Positions 38,678 through 49,653 of a stretch of 64,000 nt of DNA are shown here, in pieces. The position numbers and the translations under genes are program-made. The stretch comes from Pantoea alfalfae (GTDB lineage Bacteria > Pseudomonadota > Gammaproteobacteria > Enterobacterales > Enterobacteriaceae). Numbering within the stretch: the stretch's first letter is position 1; each line of letters begins with the position of its first letter. The stretch lies in NCBI RefSeq assembly GCF_019880205.1, contig NZ_CP082292.1:1302001-1366000 (forward strand), given 5' to 3'. Below the pieces are notes generated by a model. That model searched no databases and was not told the origin of the DNA. It was given only the letters and a program-made list of their open reading frames with translations.

Positions 38678-40268
38678 GTTGCGCCGACTGCAGCAGCTCG
38701 CGAGTATAAACAGTTGTCGGTGACGCAAACAACGTTTCACACTCTCCCTGTTCAACCACCTCCCCCTGACGCAGCACGATAAGCTGATGACACAGGGCGC
38801 GAACCACATCCAGGTCGTGACTGATAAACAGATAGCTGAGCTGACGCTGCTGCTGTAAGCGGCGTAATAGTGTCAGAATCTGCTTCTGCACCGTGCGATC
38901 CAGCGATGAGGTGGGTTCATCCAGTATCAGCAGCTCTGGCTCCAGAATCAGTGCCCGCGCGATAGCAATCCGCTGTCGCTGACCGCCAGAGAATTCGGCC
39001 GGATAACGATGGCGACTTTCTGCTTCAAGCCCGACTTCCTCCATCACCGCAATCACGCGCTGCGCCTGCTGCGCACTGTTGAGTTCAGGCTGATGCACCG
39101 CCAGACCTTCAGCAATAATCTGCTGCACCGTCATACGCGGATTGAGAGAAGAATTCGGGTCCTGAAACACTACCTGAATGCGCTGACGCAGTGGCAGAAG
39201 TTGCCGGCGCGACAGCTGATGCAGCGGCTGGCCGTCAAACCAGATTTCGCCACGTGAGGCAATCAGCCGCAACAGCGCCAGGCCGGTGGTGCTTTTACCC
39301 GACCCGGACTCGCCCACCAGACCCAGACTTTCGCCACGCCGCAGGCTGAAACTTAGTCCGGACAGTACCTGCTTTTCACTGGCCTGCCGCCGGAACAGTC
39401 CGCGCCGCTGCGCAAAACTGACCTGAAGCTGCCCGACCCGAAGAATGACAGGCGCATCTGCAGGGAGCGGTAGCGCTTTTCCTTCCGGCTCGGCAGCCAG
39501 CAACTGCTGGCTGTAAGGATGTTGCGGCTGGTTCAGCAGAATCTGGCAGCGATTCTGTTCCACGATGTGACCCTGACGCATCACGCTGACGTTATCCGCC
39601 AGCTGACGCACGATATTCAGGTTATGGGTGATAAACAGCATGCCCATATTCAGCTCCCGCTGCAGTTCACGCAGCAGCGCCAGAATCTGCGCCTGCACCG
39701 TCACATCCAGTGCAGTGGTCGGCTCATCGGCAATCAGCAACTGCGGCTCGGTCAGCAGCGCCATAGCGATCATCACTCGCTGGCGTTCCCCGCCGGAAAG
39801 CTGGTGGGGGAAATCGTTGAGCCGGGCGGCAGGCTGACGGATACCGACCCGATCGAGCACGCTGATAATCTCACCGCGTGCTGCCTGACGACGCAGCCCG
39901 CGATGCAGCGACAGCACTTCATACAGCTGCTTCTCTACGGTGTGTAGCGGATTCAACGATACCATCGGCTCCTGAAAAATCATCGCAATCTGGTTGCCAC
40001 GAATAGCACGCAGACGCTGTTCGCGGGCACGCAGCAGATCTTCACCGTTAAACAGAATCTCTCCGCGGGGATAAACCACCGCTGCCTCATGCAGCAGTCG
40101 CATTACCGACAGCGCCGTGACGCTTTTGCCGGAACCCGACTCGCCCACCAGCGCCAGCGTTTCGCCCGCGTCGATGTGCAGTGAAACGTCATCCACGACC
40201 TGACGAAGCTGCTCGCCCTGACGAAAGGCGACCGAGAGATGATTGATGGCAAGCAGTGGCGTCGTCAT
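38664..40268 (-). CDS. yejF: Peptide ABC importer ATPase YejF (two ATPase domains)
   Basis: The energy subunit of YejABEF, which imports peptides, including microcin C in E. coli. Two fused nucleotide-binding domains each carry Walker A GESGSGKS (about residues 39 and 313), signature LSGGERQR / FSGGQRQR and Walker [13 protein letters not shown] / [12 protein letters not shown]. At 534 residues it matches the E. coli protein. It starts immediately after the yejE stop and is the last gene of yejABEF; no hairpin terminator is seen because yejG overlaps its end. Confidence 0.96.
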   Translation of the reverse strand: MTTPLLAINHLSVAFRQGEQLRQVVDDVSLHIDAGETLALVGESGSGKSVTALSVMRLLHEAAVVYPRGEILFNGEDLLRAREQRLRAIRGNQIAMIFQEPMVSLNPLHTVEKQLYEVLSLHRGLRRQAARGEIISVLDRVGIRQPAARLNDFPHQLSGGERQRVMIAMALLTEPQLLIADEPTTALDVTVQAQILALLRELQRELNMGMLFITHNLNIVRQLADNVSVMRQGHIVEQNRCQILLNQPQHPYSQQLLAAEPEGKALPLPADAPVILRVGQLQVSFAQRRGLFRRQASEKQVLSGLSFSLRRGESLGLVGESGSGKSTTGLALLRLIASRGEIWFDGQPLHQLSRRQLLPLRQRIQVVFQDPNSSLNPRMTVQQIIAEGLAVHQPELNSAQQAQRVIAVMEEVGLEAESRHRYPAEFSGGQRQRIAIARALILEPELLILDEPTSSLDRTVQKQILTLLRRLQQQRQLSYLFISHDLDVVRALCHQLIVLRQGEVVEQGECETLFASPTTVYTRELLQSAQLSLR

Positions 40269-41291
40269 TCAGGCTCCTTTGCCCGGATCAAAGGCGTCGC
40301 GCACCGCTTCGCCAATAAAAATCAACAGCGAAAGCAGGATCGCCAGGGTGAAAAAGCCCGCCAGGCCCAGCCAGGGTGCCTGCAGATTATTTTTGCCCTG
40401 CAGCAGCAACTCACCCAGCGAGGGTGAACCCAGCGGCAGACCGAAACCGAGAAAGTCGAGGGAGGTGAGCGTGGTGATCGAACCGCACAAAATAAATGGC
40501 AGAAAGGTCAGGGTAGCCACCATCGCGTTAGGCAGCATGTGACGCAGCATGATCCGGGCATCGCTGACCCCCAGCGCCTGTGCTGCGCGGATGTAGTCAA
40601 AGTTTCGGGTACGCAAAAACTCGGCCCGGACCACGCTTACCAGGCTCATCCAGCCGAATGCGACGGTGACCAGCAGCAGCCACCAGAAACCGGGCTGAAT
40701 GACGCTGGAAAGGAGGATCAGCAGAAACAACGACGGCATACCAGACCAGACTTCAATCATCCGCTGCCCAATCAGATCAATTCTGCCGCCGAAATAACCC
40801 TGCACCGCGCCAACCACAATTCCGATGACGCTGGAGATAAGTGTCAGCAGCACGCCGAACAGCAGGGAGATGCGCGTGCCATAGAGCAGCCGTGCCAGTA
40901 CGTCGCCACCGTTGGCGTCTGTGCCGAGCCAGTTCTGCGCCGAGGGCGGAGAGGGGAACGGCACCTCGGTGGCAAAATTGATGGTGCTGTCGCTGAAGTG
41001 AAACGGAGCCCATAAGGCCCAGCCGTTCTGTGCGATGCGCTGCCGCAGCCAGGGATCCTGATAATCCGCCGCTGTCGCCAGTACGCCGCCATAGTCGGTT
41101 TCGCTGTAGTCAAACAGCAGCGGCACCATCCAGCGCTGCTGATAATGCACCAGCAGTGGCTTGTCATTGGCGATCAGTTCGGCACAGAGTGACAGCAGAA
41201 AAATAACCAGAAAGATCCACAGCGACCAGTAGCCGCGCCGGTTATGGCGAAAGCGCTGCCAGCGCTGTTGATTGAGTGGAGAGCGCGTCAT
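40269..41291 (-). CDS. yejE: Peptide ABC importer permease YejE
   Basis: A DppC/OppC-type inner-membrane permease (340 residues) with an N-terminal membrane segment ([19 protein letters not shown]), a periplasmic loop and five further segments. The EAA-like loop [20 protein letters not shown] contacts YejF. It overlaps yejB by four bases (ATGA) and abuts yejF. Confidence 0.96.
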   Translation of the reverse strand: MTRSPLNQQRWQRFRHNRRGYWSLWIFLVIFLLSLCAELIANDKPLLVHYQQRWMVPLLFDYSETDYGGVLATAADYQDPWLRQRIAQNGWALWAPFHFSDSTINFATEVPFPSPPSAQNWLGTDANGGDVLARLLYGTRISLLFGVLLTLISSVIGIVVGAVQGYFGGRIDLIGQRMIEVWSGMPSLFLLILLSSVIQPGFWWLLLVTVAFGWMSLVSVVRAEFLRTRNFDYIRAAQALGVSDARIMLRHMLPNAMVATLTFLPFILCGSITTLTSLDFLGFGLPLGSPSLGELLLQGKNNLQAPWLGLAGFFTLAILLSLLIFIGEAVRDAFDPGKGA

Positions 41292-42382
41292 GAGCGGCTC
41301 CCGAAATCGATGCGCGGATCGACCAGCGTATAAGTCAGATCGCTGAGAATATTCATCAGCAAACCGATCAGCGTGAAAATATAGAGCGTGCCAAACATCA
41401 CCGGATAGTCACGTTGCAGCGTCGCGTCATAGCCGAGCAGGCCGAGTCCGTTGAGCGAGAACATCACTTCGATCAGCACCGAACTGGTAAAAAACATGCT
41501 GATAAACGTAGCGGGGAAGCTGGCGATGACCAGCAGCATCGCATTGCGAAACACATGGTGATAAAGAATTCGGCGTTCCGGCACCCCTTTGGCGCGCGCG
41601 GTGACGACATAGAGCTTGCGGATCTCATCCAGAAAGGTGTTTTTCGTCAGCATGGTCAGTGTGGCAAAGCCGCCAATCACCGTTGCCAGTACCGGCAGGG
41701 CGATATGCCAGAAGTAATCCAGTACTTTGCCATACCAGGGCAGCGTGTCGTGCTGCGCCGAGGTGAGCCCGCGCAGCGGGAACCAGTCAAGGTAGCTGCC
41801 ACCGGCAAACAGTACGATCAGCATGATGCCGAACAGAAAAGCCGGAATGGAGTAGCCAATGATAATAAACGCGCTGCTCCAGACATCAAAGGCGCTGCCG
41901 TTGCGCACCGCTTTGCGGATCCCCAGTGGGATCGACACCAGATAGATGATCAGCGTGCTCCATAATCCCAGACTGATCGAGACCGGCAGGCTCTCCTTAA
42001 TCAACCCGATTACCGAGGCGCTACGAAACAGGCTGTCTCCAAAGTCAAAACGCAGGTAGTTCCACAGCATCTCGCCGTAGCGCTGCCATAGCGGTTTATC
42101 GAAGCCGTAACGCTTTTTAATCTCCGCAATCACTTCGGGATCCAGCCCGCGCGCGCCACGGTACTGATTATCAGCAGGATTAATATGACTGATGCTGGCG
42201 CGTGAACTGGCGCTCTCCGCGCCGCTGCCGGGCAGGCCAGTTGTCTGACCAAACTCAATATTTGCCAGCGCCTGGTCGACAGGTCCGCCGGGCGCGATTT
42301 GCACAATAAAGAAGTTGAGCGTGATGATCGCCCATAAGGTCGGGATAATCAGCAGCAATCTGCGCAGAAAGTATGCGGCCAA
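41288..42382 (-). CDS. yejB: Peptide ABC importer permease YejB
   Basis: A DppB/OppB-type permease (364 residues) starting [20 protein letters not shown], with the family's long periplasmic insert (residues about 35-105, including [19 protein letters not shown]) and the EAA-like loop [20 protein letters not shown]. It is coupled to yejE by overlap and lies 11 bases after yejA. Confidence 0.96.
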   Translation of the reverse strand: MAAYFLRRLLLIIPTLWAIITLNFFIVQIAPGGPVDQALANIEFGQTTGLPGSGAESASSRASISHINPADNQYRGARGLDPEVIAEIKKRYGFDKPLWQRYGEMLWNYLRFDFGDSLFRSASVIGLIKESLPVSISLGLWSTLIIYLVSIPLGIRKAVRNGSAFDVWSSAFIIIGYSIPAFLFGIMLIVLFAGGSYLDWFPLRGLTSAQHDTLPWYGKVLDYFWHIALPVLATVIGGFATLTMLTKNTFLDEIRKLYVVTARAKGVPERRILYHHVFRNAMLLVIASFPATFISMFFTSSVLIEVMFSLNGLGLLGYDATLQRDYPVMFGTLYIFTLIGLLMNILSDLTYTLVDPRIDFGSRS

Positions 42383-42393
42383 CGGTCATCTCC

Positions 42394-44202
42394 TTAGCGT
42401 TTGCTGGCCGGCAGGCGTCCGGCTTTGTTAGTGTCGTACCACCAGTTTTCCAGCCCGGTGCTGTAGGCAGGCTTGCGGACAGGGTGAGAAAACTTATCCC
42501 AGTACGCCAGCCGCTGTTCAGCGTTGTACCACATCGGGATCATATACGCATTCCACAGCAGTACCCGATCCAGCGCCTGTGCCAGCGGCCGCAACGCGGC
42601 AGGGTCGCCCTGATGCGCGACAATCTGTTTCACAAAGTGATCGACGATAGGATCGTTGACCCGTGCGGTATTCCACGACGAGGTGATGTAGTCGGACTGC
42701 CAGAGGATCTGCAGACTGGAGGTCGGGATCGGCATCGCCCCGTAAACGGTGGCAATCATGTCATAGTCGCCTTCACGCCAGCGCCGCAGGTACTGTGAGC
42801 TGTCGATCTGCCGCAGGTTCAGCGTAATGCCAAGCCGCGCAAGGTTGTGCTGCAACGGTAATGCCCATTCGGTACTGGTGCCACCGCGCAGCAGCAGTTC
42901 GACCGTAAACGGCTGACCGGTTTTATTGTTAACCAGTCGGCGATTTTTGATCTGCCAGCCCGCCTGTTTCAGGAGCTCAAACGCGTTTAACAGACTGGCG
43001 CGATCATAGCCGCTGCCATCGGTTTTGTGTGGCAGGTAAGGCTGGCTGAACAGCGCAGGAGGCAGCTGCGCGCGCCAGGGTTCGAGCAGCGCCCGTTGCT
43101 GTGCATCCGGCACCCCGTGGGCAGCATACTCTGTATTCTGGAAATAGCTGCTGGCACGCAGCCAGGCACCGTAATAGAGCGCTTTATTCATCCACTCGAA
43201 ATCGAACATTAGTGATAACGCCTGGCGCACCCGGCGATCGTGGAACAGCGGTTTTTCGTTGTTGAATGCCAGCCAGCGGGTATCGATAGCGGCTTCATTG
43301 GGCGTGGTTTCTTTTACAATGCTGCCATCGTCGAAATTGCGGCCACGATACTGGGTCGCCCATTTCTTCGCCGATGTCTCTTCACGCAGATCGTAGCCAC
43401 CCGCTTTAAAGGCTTCGAACGCAACATTGTCATCCAGATAGTAGTCATAGCGCATGCGATCAAAATTAAAGCGTCCACGATTCACCGGCAGATCGGCAGC
43501 CCAGTAATCTTTTACCCGGCTGAACTCAATAAACTGGCCCAGCTTCCAGCGCGTGATGCGATAAGGCCCACTGGAAAGCGGCGGTGCGCTTAACGGCTCG
43601 TTAAACTTCTTATCGCGCCAGAACGACTCGGGGATAACCGGTAGCGTCAGTAATCCAAGCAGCAGATCTTTATCCGGTTTCTGTGCCTCCATGCGGACCG
43701 TGATATCGTCCAGCGTCCTGACGGTCACGCCACGATAGGCGACGCGGAACTGAGGCACGCCCTCGGTCATAAACTTCTGAAAGGTGAACGCTACGTCGCG
43801 GGCGGTGACTGGCGTGCCGTCATGAAACCGGGCGCGGGGATTCAGGCGGATCTCAATCCAGGTAAAATCGCTGGCGTAGCGTGCTGATTCAGCAATCAGC
43901 GGATAATAACTGCCCGGTTCATCGTCTGAGCTGGTGTAAAGCCCGTCATAAAGCGTGCCGGTGTTAATGCCCGGATTGCCGCGCGAGGCGTAACGGTTAA
44001 AGTTGTCATAAGTGCCCACTACCGCCATAGTGATGCTACCGCCTTTAGGCGCGCGGGGATCGGCGTAATCGTAATGGCTGAAGCCGGGCGGATATTTCGC
44101 TTCGCCCGCCTGGGTGAAGGCGAACGTTTGCAGGACCGTGGCCGCCAGCAGTGGGGCGCTGAACAGGCCGCACAGCAGCAGAAATCCTAAGCGAAAAAGC
44201 AT
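42394..44202 (-). CDS. yejA: Periplasmic peptide-binding protein YejA
   Basis: A family 5 solute-binding protein of the YejABEF importer. A signal peptide of about 20 residues (MLFRLGFLLLCGLFSAPLLA) precedes a 580-residue binding domain with the family blocks YPLIAESARYASDFTWIEIRL and RFHDGTPVTARDVAFTFQKF. It is the first gene of the operon and lies downstream of pdeN with 44 bases between. Confidence 0.96.
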   Translation of the reverse strand: MLFRLGFLLLCGLFSAPLLAATVLQTFAFTQAGEAKYPPGFSHYDYADPRAPKGGSITMAVVGTYDNFNRYASRGNPGINTGTLYDGLYTSSDDEPGSYYPLIAESARYASDFTWIEIRLNPRARFHDGTPVTARDVAFTFQKFMTEGVPQFRVAYRGVTVRTLDDITVRMEAQKPDKDLLLGLLTLPVIPESFWRDKKFNEPLSAPPLSSGPYRITRWKLGQFIEFSRVKDYWAADLPVNRGRFNFDRMRYDYYLDDNVAFEAFKAGGYDLREETSAKKWATQYRGRNFDDGSIVKETTPNEAAIDTRWLAFNNEKPLFHDRRVRQALSLMFDFEWMNKALYYGAWLRASSYFQNTEYAAHGVPDAQQRALLEPWRAQLPPALFSQPYLPHKTDGSGYDRASLLNAFELLKQAGWQIKNRRLVNNKTGQPFTVELLLRGGTSTEWALPLQHNLARLGITLNLRQIDSSQYLRRWREGDYDMIATVYGAMPIPTSSLQILWQSDYITSSWNTARVNDPIVDHFVKQIVAHQGDPAALRPLAQALDRVLLWNAYMIPMWYNAEQRLAYWDKFSHPVRKPAYSTGLENWWYDTNKAGRLPASKR

Positions 44203-44246
44203 GCTCTCTCCTGTTAAATATCCGGCGCGATTTGGGCCAGAGAGTC

Positions 44247-45809
44247 TCAGGCGTTATGACGCCGGAAATAGTCTATCAGTGTTTCTGGTCGCAGCGGACG
44301 GCTGAAGATATAACCCTGCAGATGGGTTACACCTCGATGGATCAGCCAGGCGGCCTGTTCGCCGGTTTCTACCCCTTCCGCCACACTTTTCAGATTCAGC
44401 TTCTTCGCCAGTTGCAGCACGGTGTCCAGCACCGGCGAGGTCAGGGTTTCTGTGCCGATGCGCTGGACAAAGCCACGATCGATTTTCAGGTAATCAAACG
44501 CATAACGTTCCAGATAGATCAGCGCACTGTGGCCGGTACCAAAATCATCAATAGCAATGTTGATATGCTGCTGATGCAGCCAGTCAAACAGTTCTCCGAC
44601 GTTTTCATCTCGCACCATGGCGCGCTCGGTAATCTCAAACACGTAATTAAAGTGAGCCGCAGGCATGGTATCAAGCCAGCGCAGCACATCCTGCCGGAAA
44701 CCGCTGTCAGCCAGATGCAACGCAGAGATGTTAAGGCTGAGGCAGGCATGACGGGGAATGGTATGACACAGTTGGTGAGCATCACGTGAAACCAGCTGAA
44801 ACAGATGCCGGGTCAGAGGAATAATAAGGTTCTGCGACTCGGCATACTGAATAAACACATCGGGCGGGATCGGGCCTTCGGTCGGATGGGTCCAGCGCAG
44901 TAACGCTTCCATACCATAAGGCTGACCATCATGGGAAGTAACCAGCGGCTGATATTCAACATGAAACTCGCCGCGCTTCATGCCCCGAATCAGCTCTTTC
45001 CCCGGACGCTGATAAACAGATAACAGCAGCCAGCAGCCGCCGGAAACCAGCAGTGACAGCAGCAGGCTGCACAGCAGGATATTCTGATAATCACTGAACG
45101 CCAGAACCGAACCGAACAACACAAACTCCAGCGGATAGCCTGTCAGCGCCTGCTGATACAGCGGCGGCGGCAGACTTTTATTTTTCATCACGCCAGGCTG
45201 CCAGCTGGTTAAGGCACTCTTTTGCGCCATCAGCGCCATACCAGTAATTTCCGGATGCCCGGAGATCTGCAGCTGGTAGGGAGCCAGGCTGATATTCAGC
45301 GTCGCGAAGACACCTGACTGCTGACGGCCAGGATTTTTAATCCACAATCCCAGCGCCGGTTTATTTGGCTGAAGCGGCGTGCCTGACATGAGCTGCAGAT
45401 CAATATCGCGTGAGGTATCACTATTGGGTGCGATAACATTAAGCGGCAGACTAAAACTGCCGGTGGCCGACGAGCAAAAGGCATTGCCATTGTTAACCAG
45501 CAGGATGGCGCGGAGATTACCGGCAAACGCGGCGCGCGAGGTCAGTTCACGATTAATGGTATGACAGGCAGTGTGGGTGAACGGAAGCAGAGGACTGAGG
45601 GTGCTGATGAGCAGACTGGAGAGTGTTTGCTGTAGTGCTGTTCGGCTGTTCTCCAGCAGTTGCTGGTGCTGTCGTTCGCGCTTCTGCCAGGTCTGGTGAA
45701 ATGACAGGGCGGCAAACAGAAGAAAGAATACGCCACCGACCATCGCGCTACTCCATGCGATTCGGCGAGGATAGGTGGCATGGCGCCTTAGCGCCCCCGA
45801 CAGTGGCAT
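44247..45809 (-). CDS. pdeN: c-di-GMP phosphodiesterase with CSS sensor domain (PdeN/Rtn type)
   Basis: A membrane EAL enzyme that hydrolyses cyclic di-GMP. Residues about 22-40 and 235-262 are membrane segments flanking a periplasmic CSS-motif domain (CSSATGSF) whose redox state controls the family. The C-terminal EAL domain has MEALLRW, the ALIYLERYAFDYLKIDRGFV block and DDFGTG motifs, so catalysis is expected. At 520 residues it fits E. coli PdeN (518), which lies at the same place next to yejA. c-di-GMP also controls biofilm adhesins of the type at the left of this window, but a direct link is conjecture. Confidence 0.94.
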   Translation of the reverse strand: MPLSGALRRHATYPRRIAWSSAMVGGVFFLLFAALSFHQTWQKRERQHQQLLENSRTALQQTLSSLLISTLSPLLPFTHTACHTINRELTSRAAFAGNLRAILLVNNGNAFCSSATGSFSLPLNVIAPNSDTSRDIDLQLMSGTPLQPNKPALGLWIKNPGRQQSGVFATLNISLAPYQLQISGHPEITGMALMAQKSALTSWQPGVMKNKSLPPPLYQQALTGYPLEFVLFGSVLAFSDYQNILLCSLLLSLLVSGGCWLLLSVYQRPGKELIRGMKRGEFHVEYQPLVTSHDGQPYGMEALLRWTHPTEGPIPPDVFIQYAESQNLIIPLTRHLFQLVSRDAHQLCHTIPRHACLSLNISALHLADSGFRQDVLRWLDTMPAAHFNYVFEITERAMVRDENVGELFDWLHQQHINIAIDDFGTGHSALIYLERYAFDYLKIDRGFVQRIGTETLTSPVLDTVLQLAKKLNLKSVAEGVETGEQAAWLIHRGVTHLQGYIFSRPLRPETLIDYFRRHNA

Positions 45810-45968
45810 GAGGAACTTCCCCTGATCAAATTATTATTATGTTATTGCACACGACTGCTTCGGTTTAAGCGACCGAGAATATAACGAGAGTGTCCGAAAT
45901 GTCTCGTTATTAATCTGAAATACAATGCTTTTATCTTATATAGCGGCTGGTGCTAAGAATAAGGCACG

Positions 45969-45995
45969 AAAAAAAACGCTGCGTAAGCAGCGTTT
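45969..45995 (-). terminator. mepS terminator
   Basis: Minus-strand AACGCTGC pairs with GCAGCGTT around a four-base loop, followed by eight T, about 40 bases after the mepS stop. Confidence 0.9.
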
Positions 45996-46031
45996 CACGT
46001 TCTCTGGCTGAGAGAAGATCGAAAGTGATAA

Positions 46032-46607
46032 TCAGGTCGGGTTACGACTTAATACACGGCGTCCTTCACGGTAACGCTTTTTCCAGTAGTCATCATTGAG
46101 GCTGGAGATCATGACGCCACTGCTGGTGGAGGCATGAACAAAATTGTCGTTACCCAGATAAATACCCACATGACGGCCTGTTGAGCCGGCACGGAACATT
46201 ACCAGATCGCCAGGACGCAGTTTACTGCGGGTAATCTCTTTACCGGTGTCCTGCTGCTCAGAGGTCGAGCGCGGTAATTCTAAGCCAAACTGATCGCGGA
46301 AGGTGCGTTGTACAAAGGCGGAACAATCGATTCCGCGTTTGGTATCGCCACCGAGGCGATAGCGCACACCTTTCCAGACGGCGTATTGTTCCATGATGCG
46401 CGACTTAACGTCGACGTTACGCACCATTTCTTCAAACTCATCCTGAGACGCCTGAAGTAAAAAACCATTGTGGTTGTTAACTTCATGATTCTCGTTATTC
46501 GCGTTTTGACTGCTATGGGTACTGCTACAAGCTGAGAGGAGTGTGGCCAGCGCCAGTGCGGGCACGATCCGCAAAATATATCTCAGTATTGGTTGAGACT
46601 TGACCAT
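46032..46607 (-). CDS. mepS: Murein DD-endopeptidase MepS (Spr), NlpC/P60 lipoprotein
   Basis: Cleaves peptide cross-links in peptidoglycan to permit cell-wall growth. The lipoprotein signal ends at the lipobox LLSAC (Cys27). The NlpC/P60 domain has catalytic Cys95 in [12 protein letters not shown], His in GRHVGIYLG and the third residue in [10 protein letters not shown]. At 191 residues it is close to E. coli MepS (188). In E. coli it is degraded by Prc-NlpI and by this means regulated. It stands alone with its own terminator and a 327-base upstream region. Confidence 0.96.
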   Translation of the reverse strand: MVKSQPILRYILRIVPALALATLLSACSSTHSSQNANNENHEVNNHNGFLLQASQDEFEEMVRNVDVKSRIMEQYAVWKGVRYRLGGDTKRGIDCSAFVQRTFRDQFGLELPRSTSEQQDTGKEITRSKLRPGDLVMFRAGSTGRHVGIYLGNDNFVHASTSSGVMISSLNDDYWKKRYREGRRVLSRNPT

Positions 46608-46712
46608 TATTCGGGTTTTCCTTCGATTTCCTTACGACAAAATTGTCGCCAGCCAGATGACAAAACAGGGAGATTAATAAGCGAAACAGCCTAAGACAAA
46701 TCCTTAATTACT

Positions 46713-46736
46713 AAAATGTGTTAATGGACACATTTT
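46713..46736. repeat. Inverted repeat in the mepS upstream region
   Basis: AAAATGTG and CACATTTT form a perfect eight-base-pair inverted repeat spaced by eight bases, about 105 bases upstream of mepS on the minus strand. It could be an operator or a hairpin in the leader. Elsewhere in the 327-base gap (46608-46934) I see only AT-rich sequence probably holding the mepS promoter. Confidence 0.4.
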
Positions 46737-46934
46737 TACGGTAAAAAATCCGAATTTTCTGCCGCTGTAGCCTCACTGCGACTGAGGTTAACTGATTACA
46801 GACGCCGTGGCGAGTGCTTTTAATCAATTTTATATAGGTTTTTTTGATGTGAAATCAAACCGTAACACCCTGACTACTTTAGCAACAATTGTGGTGAAAT
46901 GATGATGAGAACAGGCAGCGAAAGGGGCGTCAAT

Positions 46935-47120
46935 TCAGGGCATAGCTTCTGTTTTTAGCGTTTTCTTTATTGACAGAGAATATTGGTGACTGTTTAACCA
47001 GTCAGCAGGGTCATAACCTTTTCTTTTCGTCAATTTAATTAGCAGGCTAATAGTGGTGGGCTGTTTTTTATAAGCGCGGACGGTCAGGACCATGCCGATT
47101 AAATCGTCCGCGCTTAACAT
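46935..47120 (-). CDS. Possible 61-residue protein downstream of lpxT
   Basis: The ATG follows the lpxT stop directly (TAAATG), so translation could be coupled to lpxT. The product starts MLSADDLIGMVLTVRAYKKQ and is basic with no membrane segment. I do not recognise it, and E. coli is not known to me to have it at this place. Composition is plausible for a small DNA- or membrane-binding protein, but a chance ORF is not excluded. Confidence 0.4.
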   Translation of the reverse strand: MLSADDLIGMVLTVRAYKKQPTTISLLIKLTKRKGYDPADWLNSHQYSLSIKKTLKTEAMP

Positions 47121-47840
47121 TTACGTCACGGGCTTATATTTCCCCGGTAATTTGCGATAAAACCAGTTTACCAGCACGTCACTGGCTGGCGTTAATAGCC
47201 ACCAGCTCAGACCCACTAATATCACTGACATTGAACCGACGGCAATATCGGTAAACCAGTGTGCACCCGCCATGACGCGCGGCAGTGAAAATATCACCAC
47301 AATAGCCGTGGCAATTAAGAAGCGGCTAAAACCAAAATAACGCCAGATAAAGCAGGCGAAAATAATCAGCATCATACCGTGGTCGCCAGGGAAGCTGTCT
47401 TTCGAGGCATCTTTAGCGGGAATACCGGTGAGTTCGCTGACGCGATGCACATTCTCGAAGAACAGCGTCGGACTGGAGTGCTTCACCGGCAACAGGTGGC
47501 CCAGCTGATTAAGTACTACAGCGGTAAGCAGCATAGTGATACCGATAGCCAGCATCCGCCGCCGCGCGTGTGGCGTTTCACGTCGCCAGATCGACAGATA
47601 AAGCAGGCCCATTGCCAGCAATGACACCGCATCAAATCCACGAAAATTGGTGATAGCGACGATCAGTGCGAACAGCGGATGGCTCACCATCTGATTGTTG
47701 AAGCCATAGAATATAGATTTATCGACGCCGAACCAGAAGCCATGTTCTGGCGGCAGATACCATGACAGAAATAGCATCACGCCCAGTGCATTAAGCAGCA
47801 GGATAGTAATAAGGCGAGTTACGCGCATAGTTAAACTCAT
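47121..47840 (-). CDS. lpxT: Lipid A 1-diphosphate synthase LpxT (PAP2 family)
   Basis: Transfers a phosphate from undecaprenyl diphosphate to lipid A at the periplasmic face, also recycling the carrier lipid. Six membrane segments and the PAP2 motifs KHSSPTLFFENVHR, SFPGDHGMM and SLPRVMAGAHWFTDI are present. At 239 residues it fits E. coli LpxT (237). It lies between yeiR and mepS as in E. coli. Confidence 0.94.
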   Translation of the reverse strand: MSLTMRVTRLITILLLNALGVMLFLSWYLPPEHGFWFGVDKSIFYGFNNQMVSHPLFALIVAITNFRGFDAVSLLAMGLLYLSIWRRETPHARRRMLAIGITMLLTAVVLNQLGHLLPVKHSSPTLFFENVHRVSELTGIPAKDASKDSFPGDHGMMLIIFACFIWRYFGFSRFLIATAIVVIFSLPRVMAGAHWFTDIAVGSMSVILVGLSWWLLTPASDVLVNWFYRKLPGKYKPVT

Positions 47841-47873
47841 TATTATTAAAAATAACCGCCGACAATACCTCTG

Positions 47874-48842
47874 TCAGCGTAAACGGCACTTCAACAATGC
47901 CGATTGTAGTCGATTCCAGTCAGCCTGTTGAAAATGAATGATCTCAATGCGGCTATCGGATGGCGGTGAGGGGAGTGTTTCACTCTGCAGCTCATTTGCC
48001 TGACGATTGATACGCAGAGTGCCTTCTTTCGTGCGCATCACACCTTTAATGCGATCAACCGGTGCCTGGCGTACCCATTCCAGCAGCGCACTGCTGTCAA
48101 ACCGCGTATCAGCATCAAAAATCCAGCCGCAGGCGCTGTAACCCTGACCGTGGTTCAGCGCCCGACGCCAGCGCGCTTCGCCGTCCAGTCGTAACGCCGC
48201 GAGGCCGCTGGTCGGGTTAGACGGATGATGATGATGCGGCAGGGGAAGATCGCGTGGCTGATAAGGCGTATCAAGCAGGGAAAGGGGGATCTGACCAAAT
48301 TCTGTCTGTATTAATGGACGCTGAGGCTGCATCTGCTGCTGCCAGTCAGCCAGGCGCTGACGGTCCTCCTCACCCCAGCAATCGCGCTTGTTGGCGATAA
48401 TCATATCGGCAGCAGCGAGCTGATCGCGGAAGTTTTCATTGGCAAGGATGCGAGGATCGGACAGCTGACGGGCATCCAGCAGCGTCAGGGTCGCATTAAG
48501 TTGCAGCCACGCCTGATAAACCGGCGCACTTAACATCTGCAACACCTGACGCGGATGACCCAGGCCGGTTGGCTCAATCAGCAGCCGATCCGGTTTGCTC
48601 TTCAGCAAAATATTCAGCCCGACCTGCATCGGCAGGCCATTAACGCAACAGAGACAGCCGCCGGGGATCTCTTTCAGGGTGGCACCGCGATCGGCCAGCA
48701 GTGCACCGTCGATCCCAATCTCGCCAAACTCATTGACCAGCACCGCCCACTTCTCTTCGGGCGGTCTGGCTGCCAGCAGATGGCAGAGCAGCGTAGTTTT
48801 GCCGCTGCCCAGAAAACCGGTAATCAGATTAACGCGCGTCAT
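47874..48842 (-). CDS. yeiR: Zinc-binding COG0523 GTPase YeiR
   Basis: A G3E-family GTPase of the CobW/YjiA/YeiR group that binds zinc and is thought to act in metal delivery. Walker A GFLGSGKTT is at residues 9-17, the metal-binding CLCC at 63-66 (GGCLCCVNG), the switch-like IEPTGLGHP follows, and NKRD is the guanine-specificity motif. A His run in LPHHHHPSNP may bind metal. The C-terminal CobW domain is complete. At 322 residues it is similar to E. coli YeiR (328). Confidence 0.94.
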   Translation of the reverse strand: MTRVNLITGFLGSGKTTLLCHLLAARPPEEKWAVLVNEFGEIGIDGALLADRGATLKEIPGGCLCCVNGLPMQVGLNILLKSKPDRLLIEPTGLGHPRQVLQMLSAPVYQAWLQLNATLTLLDARQLSDPRILANENFRDQLAAADMIIANKRDCWGEEDRQRLADWQQQMQPQRPLIQTEFGQIPLSLLDTPYQPRDLPLPHHHHPSNPTSGLAALRLDGEARWRRALNHGQGYSACGWIFDADTRFDSSALLEWVRQAPVDRIKGVMRTKEGTLRINRQANELQSETLPSPPSDSRIEIIHFQQADWNRLQSALLKCRLR

Positions 48843-48917
48843 GGGGCCTGCTCCTGCCTGAGAATAGCGTGGTAATGTAATACTATAACACTATCACGAC
48901 TGGCAGCAGTTGAGTGG

Positions 48918-49490
48918 TTAGTCTGCACGGCCCATGTAGCGGCGTTCAGCAATATGAATGCGGATGCGATCACCGTTGCTGAGGTATTCCGGCACCTGGA
49001 TAGAGAGGCCCGTGCTCATACCGGCCGGTTTCGTTCGGGCGCTGGCGGAAGCGCCTTTAATGCCGGGTGAGGTATCCACGATTTCCATGTCTACGGTTTG
49101 TGGCAGTTCCAGCGCCAGCACCTGACCTTCCATCGTCAGTACGTGAATGCCTGGGATGCCGCCTTCAGGGATAAACAGGAGCTCTTCTTCAATCTGCTCC
49201 TGTTTAAAGGAGTAAGGGGTGTAATCCTCATCATCCATAAAGATGTATTCGTCACCATCTATATAAGAGAAGGTCACGCTGCGGCGGCTGAGCGAAATCG
49301 CATCAATAATCTCGTCGCCCTTGAAGCGCTCTTCGACTTTTAAACCGGTGCGGACATCGGTAAAGCGCATTTTATACAGGGTGGCGGCACCGCGTGCGCT
49401 GGGGCTCTGGACATCAATATCCTTAACCAGCAGCAGTTTACCGTTGTGCGTGACGGCCATCCCTTTTTTAATTTCGTTGGCTTTTGGCAT
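48918..49490 (-). CDS. yeiP: Elongation factor P-like protein EfpL (YeiP)
   Basis: An EF-P paralogue that relieves ribosome stalling at difficult peptide bonds. The KOW-like N-domain loop has [11 protein letters not shown] with Arg33 where canonical EF-P has the modified lysine, typical of EfpL. The 190-residue length equals E. coli YeiP. It is divergent from yeiW. Confidence 0.96.
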   Translation of the reverse strand: MPKANEIKKGMAVTHNGKLLLVKDIDVQSPSARGAATLYKMRFTDVRTGLKVEERFKGDEIIDAISLSRRSVTFSYIDGDEYIFMDDEDYTPYSFKQEQIEEELLFIPEGGIPGIHVLTMEGQVLALELPQTVDMEIVDTSPGIKGASASARTKPAGMSTGLSIQVPEYLSNGDRIRIHIAERRYMGRAD

Positions 49491-49653
49491 TGCTGTTCTC
49501 GCTATCTTGAGAGTGAAGTGCGCGCAACGTTACTCGCGCCGGTGAAAACTGGCAATATCGTGGATGCGAAATTTTGTGTCAGACCGCGGCTTTCATGGCA
49601 ATTAGTGTGGTGGACTGCTATTGTCGCCGCGACTTTCTCTGCCGGAGCACAGC

